Positions 1 to 6,211 of a stretch of DNA of 11,317 nucleotides are shown here, in pieces (within the stretch, counting starts at the first letter, position 1; every line of letters begins with the position of its first letter). The notes beneath the pieces are model-generated. The model was given only the letters and a program-made list of their open reading frames with translations. It was not told the DNA's origin and did no database searches. The DNA comes from an uncultured Bacilli bacterium. GTDB lineage: Bacteria > Bacillota_I > Bacilli_A > RF39 > UBA660. The position numbers and the translations under genes were made by a program. The stretch spans positions 1 through 11,317 of the forward strand of contig CANRPB010000040.1 in the NCBI GenBank assembly GCA_947632415.1. Direction: 5' to 3'.

Positions 1-906
1 GAAGGCTCAGTAGAGGCTGCATGTCTAACCATAGGCGACTACAAAGTAACAATGATAGGAGGAGAAGTATACTCAACTGAAAAAGGAAAATGTAATGGAA
101 TAGAGATATACTTAAATCCAACAGCAGAAGAAGGTAAAAGTACAAGTTGTACAAAGGAAGATTATACAAATAACAGTGATAAACTAAGTAACAAAGGTTG
201 CATGAAATGGTATGTATATGATGTATCAGATAATAAGTACACAATGATACTAGATCATAATACAACAGCAACAGTAGCATGGGTATCCCAAGAAGATTAT
301 AATAACTATGATACTTTAAATTATGGTATAACAGCAACACCATCATTATCTGACAACATATGGCCAGAATATGGGACCAGTGGAAACCATAGTAAAGGCC
401 CATTAACTGCTTTAAAACAATTAAAAGAAGATACAAAAGATTGGAATGGGTTATTAACACCAAAAAATTATAGTATAGAACTAGTAGATATCAAACAACA
501 AAATATAAAATATACAATAGATTATAGCGGTTATAATGCAAGATTAATAACAGCAGAAGAAGTAGCGGATATTTCAAAAAATAGTGATTTTAATATTAAA
601 AATCCAGGACAAAATTATTTCTATTTTTCAAATAACTCATCTGATAAAGATACAAGTATTAATACAATTGGTTCTAATAGATTTGCTTGGTTATTTGACT
701 ATATGAATGGTTGTACATCATCTGGATGTAATATGGAAAAAACTGATAATAAAGGGTATTGGACAAGTTCACCTATTGGCAGAGATAAAAGTACTGCCTT
801 TAATATTTTTAATGGTGGTGGTTTAAGTTATACAGTTGTAAGTACGAATGACCTCCGTGGCATTCGACCAGTTATAACTGTCTCAAAATCTCAAATTATT
901 CCTTAA
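1..906 (+). CDS. Pilin-like secreted/surface protein, C-terminal part (5' end outside window)
   Basis: The frame is open from base 1, so the gene starts upstream of the window and the ATG at 52 is internal. The visible 301 codons align along their length with the gene at 9490-10907. Shared blocks include GCMKWYVY, YTMILDHNTT, a VAWVS/VWVS segment, GPLT..L.QLK.DT, a YTIDYS..YNARLITAEE-type block and the tail GYWTSSP...GIRPVITVSKS. A CxxxxC pair (GCTSSGC) is conserved in both. By analogy with the paralogue, whose N-terminus is a type IV prepilin helix, this is probably a secreted pilin-like or pseudopilin-like protein. Its C-terminal domain resembles the C-type-lectin-like folds that end in W.S...G.RPV. 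Here the C-terminal block keeps the AT-rich base use of the rest of the gene, unlike the GC-rich block in the paralogue. Function beyond surface exposure or adhesion is not visible. The homology is seen directly; the fold and location are inference. Confidence 0.8.
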   Translation, partial: EGSVEAACLTIGDYKVTMIGGEVYSTEKGKCNGIEIYLNPTAEEGKSTSCTKEDYTNNSDKLSNKGCMKWYVYDVSDNKYTMILDHNTTATVAWVSQEDYNNYDTLNYGITATPSLSDNIWPEYGTSGNHSKGPLTALKQLKEDTKDWNGLLTPKNYSIELVDIKQQNIKYTIDYSGYNARLITAEEVADISKNSDFNIKNPGQNYFYFSNNSSDKDTSINTIGSNRFAWLFDYMNGCTSSGCNMEKTDNKGYWTSSPIGRDKSTAFNIFNGGGLSYTVVSTNDLRGIRPVITVSKSQIIP

Positions 907-916
907 TAATGAAATT

Positions 917-969
917 AAAAAATCTGATAAAAATCAATAAATTTGATATTTTATTAGATTTTTTTGTAT
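917..969 (+). terminator. Rho-independent terminator of the first pilin-like gene
   Basis: An AT-rich stem of about 16-17 pairs (920-936 with 944-961, one G-T wobble and one bulged base) has a 7-nt loop and runs into seven T bases (959-965). It begins about 10 nt after the stop codon. The same element recurs at 11167-11217 after the paralogous gene, with both arms identical and only the loop different. Confidence 0.85.
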
Positions 970-1017
970 ATAAAGAAGGAATTTTAAAATAAAAATTCTA
1001 TCATATATTATGAAGGT

Positions 1018-1200
1018 GTGTTTAATAAAAAACTGTCTGGAAATAATCTAGATATTTATAAAATGCTTATTAGCAGTATAGTTCATTTAGATCTAAATTA
1101 TATAGATATGAAAATAAAAAGTACCGAACTACTTGCTTCTAATGAATATGAATATAACCATATTTTTATTAAACTATCTTTAGAAGGAGGTTATATATGA
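1018..1200 (+). CDS. Small hypothetical ORF upstream of the Rpn-family nuclease
   Basis: This is a 60-codon frame with a GTG start. It ends in TGA overlapping the ATG of the next gene by 4 nt (ATGA at 1197-1200), the usual arrangement for translational coupling. I do not recognise the protein: it is Ile/Leu/Asn/Lys-rich with no clear motif or membrane segment. The only SD-like bases (GAAGG, 1012-1016) are too close to the GTG, and the frame has no ATG until codon 16, so the start is uncertain. It may be a real leader gene, a decayed fragment, or chance. The overlap and the absence of another gene here are the only support. Confidence 0.3.
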   Translation: MFNKKLSGNNLDIYKMLISSIVHLDLNYIDMKIKSTELLASNEYEYNHIFIKLSLEGGYI

Positions 1201-2042
1201 AACATAATAAAAAAGAACCAATTTTTGTATCACTAGTATCTGATACAACATTTAAATATATGTTTAAAAATGAAAAAACAAGAGATTGGTTTATTGATAT
1301 TATTAAAGATAAGACAGGAATTGATTTGAAGGAATATCATTTAGTTGATAATGAAATGAACACAGGTAATTTTCTCAAAGATTATCGTAGTGATTTAGTA
1401 TTATCAAATAATAAGGACTGTGTTATTATTGAAATGAATTCTAGTTATAGTGAAGCAGTAGAAATTAAAGGAAGACAATATTTATTTAGAAAAGCAGGTA
1501 ATAGTTTCGCATCAGGCGAAAAATTTACCAATGATAAAAAAACAATCTTAATAATGTTTAACGATTATAAAAAAAAGAAATATGATAAATATTCTATAAT
1601 ATATTCATGGTTTGGTTCACATGAGTTAGGAATAAAATATGATGATATCAAAATGTTTGAAATATTCTTGCCTTTTTTTCATGAAAAGTGTTATGATGAA
1701 TATAGTGAAATTGATAAAAGATTATGGTTATTTTCATCAAAAAGTTATGAAGAAATGCGAAATTCAGTCAAGAATGACTCTAATCTATATATCATAGAAG
1801 AATTGGAGAGGTTAGGAATGAATGATAATTTTGTTGATGAATATGATAGAGAAATTGTTAATAAAAAAATGATGAATTCAATGCGATCTGAGGGTGAGAA
1901 AAATGGAATACAAATAGGTATGCAAAAAGAAAAACAAGAAATTGTCAAAAATTCTTTAAAAGAAAATATTGATATAAATACTATATCAAAAATTACAGGT
2001 TTAACCGTTGAAGAGATTAGACAAATAAATAATAATATCTAA
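1197..2042 (+). CDS. Rpn/PD-(D/E)XK nuclease family transposase-like protein
   Basis: The 281-residue protein matches the layout of the PD-(D/E)XK 'recombination-promoting nuclease / putative transposase' family. An N-terminal S-D-x-x-F-K-Y-M-F motif (residues 15-23) is followed by a nuclease core with D66 (YRSDLVL) and E79 in IIEMN. It ends in a charged region (GIQIGMQKEKQEI) and a short helix-turn-helix-like tail (ITGLTVEEIRQI) typical of these proteins. The third core position is Asn81 where Gln is usual. The start at 1197 is supported by GAAGGAGG at 1182-1189, 7 nt upstream. Known members (E. coli RpnA) are DNA endonucleases that promote RecA-independent recombination. Many are accessory and multicopy, and their cellular role is unsettled. 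Base use here is T-richer at third positions than in ackA or nrdD, consistent with accessory origin. Confidence 0.85.
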   Translation: MKHNKKEPIFVSLVSDTTFKYMFKNEKTRDWFIDIIKDKTGIDLKEYHLVDNEMNTGNFLKDYRSDLVLSNNKDCVIIEMNSSYSEAVEIKGRQYLFRKAGNSFASGEKFTNDKKTILIMFNDYKKKKYDKYSIIYSWFGSHELGIKYDDIKMFEIFLPFFHEKCYDEYSEIDKRLWLFSSKSYEEMRNSVKNDSNLYIIEELERLGMNDNFVDEYDREIVNKKMMNSMRSEGEKNGIQIGMQKEKQEIVKNSLKENIDINTISKITGLTVEEIRQINNNI

Positions 2043-2076
2043 AAAAGGTACTATCCTGATTTTAAAATTTATACTA

Positions 2077-2105
2077 TTGATAAAACCAAATAAATCAGTT
2101 ATAAT
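2077..2105 (+). promoter_or_regulatory. Sigma-A type promoter of ackA
   Basis: TTGATA (2077-2082) and a perfect TATAAT (2100-2105) are separated by 17 bp. Transcription would start near 2112, giving a leader of about 20 nt that carries the ackA ribosome-binding site (GAGG, 2121-2124). Confidence 0.8.
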
Positions 2106-2130
2106 ATGAAATATAGAAACGAGGTTATAT

Positions 2131-3306
2131 ATGAAAATATTATCAATAAATGCTGGAAGTTCATCAATGAAATTCACAGCATACGAAATGCCAGAAGAAA
2201 AAGTTTTAATCAGCGGTTATATCGAAAGAATAGGAATAGAAGGAAGTTTTTATACAATAAAAATAAATGGAGAAAAAATAAAAAAAGAAATCAAAGTTGT
2301 TGACCACAAACAAGCCTTTGAAATAATTGTAAACGAATTAATAAACTATAAAATAGTAGAAACACTAGATGAAATAAAAGCAATGGGCCACCGCGTCGTA
2401 CAAGGAGGAAGTTACTTCGATAAATCAGTAATTGTAAACGAAGACGTACTAAAAAAAATAGAAGAACTATCACCACTTGCGCCACTCCATAATCCCGCTG
2501 CTATAACAGGAATAAAAGCAGCCCAAGAAGTATTCCCTAATGCTTTACAAGTTGTAGTATTCGATACATCATTCCATCAAACAATGAAAGAAGACAAATA
2601 CTTATATGCTCTACCATATGAATGGAAAGAAAAATATAATATTAGAAAATACGGTGCTCACGGAACAAGCCATCAATACGTATCAATTCGTGCAAACGAA
2701 CTACTAAAAAAACAAAACACAAAACTAATTACCTGCCACCTAGGAAGCGGAGCCAGTATAAGTGCCGTAGTAAACGGAAAATGCATCGATACATCAATGG
2801 GACTAACCCCAAATGCCGGACTCATCATGGGAACAAGATGCGGAGATATAGACTCAACCATAATTCCATATCTTATGAGAAAAGGAAAAACAATCGAAGA
2901 AATCGAAACAACTATGAACAAACAAAGTGGTTTTATAGGAATAAGTGGCAAATACAGTGACGCAAGAGACATCATGCAAGGATGCCTAGAAAATGACCCA
3001 AGAGCAATACTAGCACGAGATATGTTCGTAAACCGTGTTGTAGACTATATAGCCAAATACTACTTTGAAATGAATGGATGTGACGCCATAATATTCACAG
3101 CAGGAATAGGAGAAAACTCATTCTATTTTAGAGAACAAATTCTAAACAGACTAAGCATTATAGGAATACACCTAGACAAAGAAAAAAACGAAAAATGTAT
3201 CGGCGAAGAAGCAATAATATCAACTAAAAACTCACAAATACCATGTTACGTAATTCCAACCAACGAAGAAGTTATGATAGCACGTGATGCCTACAACCTA
3301 CTATAG
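2131..3306 (+). CDS. ackA: Acetate kinase
   Basis: Catalyses acetyl phosphate + ADP = acetate + ATP in the cytoplasm, the substrate-level phosphorylation step of fermentative acetate formation (reversible). The 391-residue length fits the family (about 400). Signature parts are all visible: N-terminal LSINAGSSSMKF with N7, S10 and S12; MGHRVVQGG with R88; PLAPLHNP with H120; VVFDTSFH with D145; YGAHGTSHQYV (residues 174-184) with H177 and H181; GTRCGDIDS with R236; and TNEEVMIARDA near the C-terminus. These correspond to the substrate and nucleotide residues known from Methanosarcina acetate kinase. The start is set by GAGG 6 nt upstream and by the canonical N-terminus. Own promoter at 2077-2105; nrnA follows 13 nt downstream on the same transcript. 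No phosphotransacetylase gene lies in the window. Confidence 0.97.
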   Translation: MKILSINAGSSSMKFTAYEMPEEKVLISGYIERIGIEGSFYTIKINGEKIKKEIKVVDHKQAFEIIVNELINYKIVETLDEIKAMGHRVVQGGSYFDKSVIVNEDVLKKIEELSPLAPLHNPAAITGIKAAQEVFPNALQVVVFDTSFHQTMKEDKYLYALPYEWKEKYNIRKYGAHGTSHQYVSIRANELLKKQNTKLITCHLGSGASISAVVNGKCIDTSMGLTPNAGLIMGTRCGDIDSTIIPYLMRKGKTIEEIETTMNKQSGFIGISGKYSDARDIMQGCLENDPRAILARDMFVNRVVDYIAKYYFEMNGCDAIIFTAGIGENSFYFREQILNRLSIIGIHLDKEKNEKCIGEEAIISTKNSQIPCYVIPTNEEVMIARDAYNLL

Positions 3307-3319
3307 AAAAGAGTAATCT

Positions 3320-4279
3320 ATGAATAAATCAATATGCAAAAAAATATATAAAATCATCAAAAAATACGACAGCATCATAATTGCCCGTCATGTAGGACCA
3401 GACCCAGACGCCCTAGGAAGCCAATTAGCGCTAAAAAAAACCATCCAAGAAACATTCCCAAACAAAAAAGTATACGCAATTGGTTGCCCAGCATCTCGAT
3501 TCAGATACATAGGCTCACTAGACAGCGTTGACGAAGAAACAATCAAAAAATCACTTCTAATTGTAACAGACACACCAAACGAAAAAAGAGTAGATGGCAT
3601 CACCACCAAACCCCTATACTCCATAAAAATAGACCATCATCCCTTCGTAGAAAAATACTGCGACGTAGAATGGATAGACGAAACATCATGCAGTGCTTCA
3701 CAAATGATAATAGAGCTAATTTTAAACACCAAACTAAAACTAACCGAAAATATCGCAAAAAAACTATACATCGGAGTAGTAGCAGACACCAATAGGTTCT
3801 TATTTTCATACACATCAAGCAAAACCTTCTACCTAGTATCAAAACTAATAGACAAAAGTGGCCTTGACTTCACAAACATATACGAAGAACTATACCTAAG
3901 ACCACTAAAAGAAATAAAATTCGAAGGCTTCATATCAAACAACATGACCATAACCAAAAACGGCTTTGCCTACTTAAAAATAACCGAAGAAATGCTAAAC
4001 GAATACGAAGTTGACGCCGCAACAGCCGGAAACATGGTCAACAACTTCAACTTTATAAACGAAATAATCGTTTGGGCAGTATTCACCGTTGATAAAAACA
4101 ACAACAATACCATTAGAGGATCAATCAGATCAAGAGGACCAATAATAAACGAAATAGTCGCCCAATTCGGCGGCGGAGGACACGCCCTTGCTAGTGGAAC
4201 ACGCCTTGACAACTTCGAAGAAGCAGACAAACTAATAGAAGCCCTAGACAAAATATGCGAAACATACAATCACAACTAA
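3320..4279 (+). CDS. nrnA: DHH/DHHA1 phosphoesterase, NrnA-like (oligoribonuclease / pAp phosphatase)
   Basis: The 319-residue protein has both halves of the DHH-DHHA1 fold. The metal-binding N-terminal domain shows H24-V-G-P-D28-P-D30 (motif I), D84 in IVTDTPN, and the D105-H106-H107 triad. The C-terminal DHHA1 domain has the glycine-rich FGGGGHALASG (from residue 283). Family members degrade 2-5 nt RNA oligomers to mononucleotides and/or remove the 3'-phosphate of pAp, using Mn2+; some paralogues act on cyclic-di-AMP breakdown products. There is no membrane or GGDEF region, so it is not GdpP. It starts 13 nt after ackA (SD-like AAAAGAG, 3307-3313) and is probably cotranscribed with it. Its stop overlaps the stop of the convergent gene by 4 nt. 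The exact substrate cannot be told from sequence. Confidence 0.88.
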   Translation: MNKSICKKIYKIIKKYDSIIIARHVGPDPDALGSQLALKKTIQETFPNKKVYAIGCPASRFRYIGSLDSVDEETIKKSLLIVTDTPNEKRVDGITTKPLYSIKIDHHPFVEKYCDVEWIDETSCSASQMIIELILNTKLKLTENIAKKLYIGVVADTNRFLFSYTSSKTFYLVSKLIDKSGLDFTNIYEELYLRPLKEIKFEGFISNNMTITKNGFAYLKITEEMLNEYEVDAATAGNMVNNFNFINEIIVWAVFTVDKNNNNTIRGSIRSRGPIINEIVAQFGGGGHALASGTRLDNFEEADKLIEALDKICETYNHN

Positions 4280-4608
4280 ATAATAGGATTTTCCACATCC
4301 GCAACCTCATCCCCAACCGTCTCCTTAGAAACAACATACAAAACAATCGCCGAAGCAATAATCGTTAAAACAGATGCAAAAATTTGTAGGTAGTAGACTT
4401 TCAAGTCTTCACCTTTTTTTTTCGAAATTAAATACAACTTATAATTTATATACAAGAAAATAATACTAGTAATTAATATAACCAATCTATTCACATAAGA
4501 AATATCATGCGTTCTCCTCTTAGAAAACAAAGTTTTCCTATTCTGTAAATCAAGCTTTTGATTATAAGTAAGAACAATCGACAAAATAACCGTAACAATA
4601 ACAATCAA
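4276..4608 (-). CDS. Small integral membrane protein of unknown function (three predicted TM segments)
   Basis: I do not recognise the family. The protein shows three hydrophobic stretches, roughly residues 1-15, 43-64 and 74-94 from the TTG at 4608. Charged loops separate them (YNQKLDLQNRKTLFSKRR between the first two, SKKKGEDLK between the next two), and the tail is acidic. The frame has no ATG. It is open upstream to a stop at 4666-4668, so the true start is probably a non-ATG codon somewhat upstream of 4608; a GAAGAG at 4642-4647 (minus sense) could serve. It lies just downstream of the deacetylase gene on the same strand and is probably cotranscribed. Its 3' end meets nrnA tail-to-tail. 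Confidence 0.6.
   Translation of the reverse strand: MIVIVTVILSIVLTYNQKLDLQNRKTLFSKRRTHDISYVNRLVILITSIIFLYINYKLYLISKKKGEDLKVYYLQIFASVLTIIASAIVLYVVSKETVGDEVADVENPII
4389..4422 (+). terminator. Rho-independent terminator for the ackA-nrnA transcript, inside the convergent gene
   Basis: On the plus strand, AGACT (4395-4399) pairs with AGTCT (4404-4408) around TTCA. The stem is extended by G4393-C4410 and GGT (4389-4391) with ACC (4411-4413), then nine T bases follow (4414-4422). It lies about 110 nt past the nrnA stop and within the antisense coding sequence of the small membrane protein (its KKKGEDLKV segment). Confidence 0.65.
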
Positions 4609-4651
4609 TGAAACGATAATTTGGATATCTAATTGTTTTATCTCTTCACTA

Positions 4652-5842
4652 TTATCCGTTCTTATTTAATTCATTCCTAATACTATTTACTTCTTTTAAC
4701 TCACTAACCGTAACAAATTGATATCCAAGATCCTTAAGCTTTGGCAACAACAACTTTAACGCATTATATGTATACTCATAAGTATCATGCATAAGAACAA
4801 TTTTACCATCATCAATCTTAGGCAAAACATTCTTAAAAATCTTATTAGAATTTCTATACTTCCAATCAAGCGTATCAACATTCCACAAAACAATATCTAA
4901 ATTAACATTATCCTTAATAGTCTGATTAACAGAACCATAAGTAGGACGAACCAACCTTGGCGTATAACCCAAAGTATTAAAAATAACATCCTGAGTTTGA
5001 TTAATCTGACTAATCAACTCCTCCTCACTCACATGCGTAAGCCATTTATGACTATAAGAATGATTACCAATCTCATTACCACTATCAAGCACATACTTAA
5101 GCGTATCACTATAAATAGACACCTTATTACCAAGTACAAAGAAAGTCGCACTAGCTCCATACTCATTCAACAAATCAACAATCAATCTTGTATACCTACT
5201 AGGACCATCATCAAAAGTTAAAGCAATAACCTTCCCATTAGGATCAATCACCTTGCTAACACTCTTATACTGATAAGACTTCACAACCTCCAAATCTTTA
5301 CTAATCTTAATCCTTAAATCCAACTCCTCCAAAGGAATAGAAACCGAACTATCACCAACATAAACATACAAAAACTCATCATCAAACTGTACACCCAAAT
5401 CATTAATCTCTATATTATCATAACCCAAACCCCTTTTAACCTTATCAGATAAAATCATCAAGTCATTATCCGTCAAAATATCATAAATCGACAACTCCTT
5501 ATGCTTCAAAACATCAAAAATAAAAGTCTTAACCCAAACCTCATCCTCAATCGTCTTAACAAGAACCACATTAAGATAACGCTCATTAATCAAATTACTC
5601 TTAAAATCGATATTTAACTCCTGCCTCAACACATCATCACTACAATAATTACTATTAAAATCACGAACACTAGACTTAACATACCTCTTAATTTTTCTAT
5701 TCAACTTAGACTCAGAAGTCTTAGGATAACTAACACTAGAAACACAATTATCACTCTCATCAATCAAAGTAACAACACTATCATCAAAACTACCACAACC
5801 AACCAAAAACAAAACCAAAAACAAAACCAAAAAATTCCTCAT
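4652..5842 (-). CDS. Polysaccharide deacetylase (NodB domain) lipoprotein, PdaC-like
   Basis: A 396-residue lipoprotein. It has a signal peptide with lipobox LVGC (lipidated C16), an N-terminal DUF3298/DUF4163-like domain (about residues 35-180, including ELSIYDILTDNDLM), and a C-terminal NodB domain (about 204-382). The catalytic motifs are all present: TFDDGP (D211, D212), HSYSH (H261, H265, metal), RPTYG (299-303), WNVDTLDW (320-327) and LMHD (350-353). The family removes N- or O-acetyl groups from cell-wall or surface polysaccharides. This domain order is that of PdaC, a peptidoglycan MurNAc deacetylase that helps lysozyme resistance, but the substrate here is inference. It acts outside the membrane. 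Start ATG with AAGGTGA about 7 nt upstream (minus strand). Confidence 0.92.
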   Translation of the reverse strand: MRNFLVLFLVLFLVGCGSFDDSVVTLIDESDNCVSSVSYPKTSESKLNRKIKRYVKSSVRDFNSNYCSDDVLRQELNIDFKSNLINERYLNVVLVKTIEDEVWVKTFIFDVLKHKELSIYDILTDNDLMILSDKVKRGLGYDNIEINDLGVQFDDEFLYVYVGDSSVSIPLEELDLRIKISKDLEVVKSYQYKSVSKVIDPNGKVIALTFDDGPSRYTRLIVDLLNEYGASATFFVLGNKVSIYSDTLKYVLDSGNEIGNHSYSHKWLTHVSEEELISQINQTQDVIFNTLGYTPRLVRPTYGSVNQTIKDNVNLDIVLWNVDTLDWKYRNSNKIFKNVLPKIDDGKIVLMHDTYEYTYNALKLLLPKLKDLGYQFVTVSELKEVNSIRNELNKNG

Positions 5843-6178
5843 TATAGAATCACCTTATAACATTATATTCCATTAAAATACCAAAAATTCTCAATAACAA
5901 AAATCAAGAAAAAATCAAAAAACCAAAAAAACAAAAAACAACCAAAAACAAAATTAATCAAAAAATGTAAAACGTTAATTAATAGTTTATGTGTCGTAAA
6001 TACAATAAAAAAACCAAAAAATACAAATAGACAAAAAATAAAAAAAATAAAAAAATGTAAACTAACAAAAAAATTATTTTCAAAAAATGAAGAAATAAAA
6101 GGGGAAAAAGGCAGGCACAAACAAATGTTTGAAAAAAAATAAAAAAATCTATTGACTGATCCAAAACTTTGATATAAA
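5843..6178. other. A-rich divergent intergenic region
   Basis: 336 bp between the minus-strand deacetylase and the plus-strand nrdD operon. The plus strand is mostly A with some C and T and little G, with repeated AAAAACC and AAAAAATGTAAA-like pieces. It contains a candidate minus-strand -10 at one end and the nrdD promoter at the other. I see no RNA gene, no convincing gene and no clear NrdR-type operator; the long minus-strand frame here encodes only Phe/Leu-rich low complexity. Confidence 0.7.
5862..5867 (-). promoter_or_regulatory. Candidate -10 box for the deacetylase gene
   Basis: A perfect TATAAT on the minus strand lies 20 nt upstream of the ATG. No good -35 is found at 17 bp; the nearest (TTGAGA, minus strand 5894-5889) is 21 bp away, so this is a weak call resting on the -10 alone. 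Confidence 0.4.
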
Positions 6179-6180
6179 AT
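6152..6180 (+). promoter_or_regulatory. Sigma-A type promoter of the nrdD operon
   Basis: TTGACT (6152-6157), a 17-bp spacer and TAAAAT (6175-6180, within TATAAAAT). Transcription would begin near 6187. This rules out the in-frame ATG at 6179 as the start and leaves a leader of about 25 nt carrying GGGAGG (6198-6203) before the ATG at 6212. Confidence 0.75.
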
Positions 6181-6211
6181 GAGTATAGTTAAAGTATGGG
6201 AGGTAAAAAAA

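Noticed and set aside
2106..2303. Plus-strand ORF of 65 codons overlapping the ackA start
   Set aside because: Out-of-frame shadow of ackA, Lys/Arg/Asn-rich with no motif.
6179..6211. ATG at 6179 as the nrdD start
   Set aside because: It overlaps the -10 box and lies upstream of the likely transcription start; ATG 6212 has GGGAGG at the right distance.
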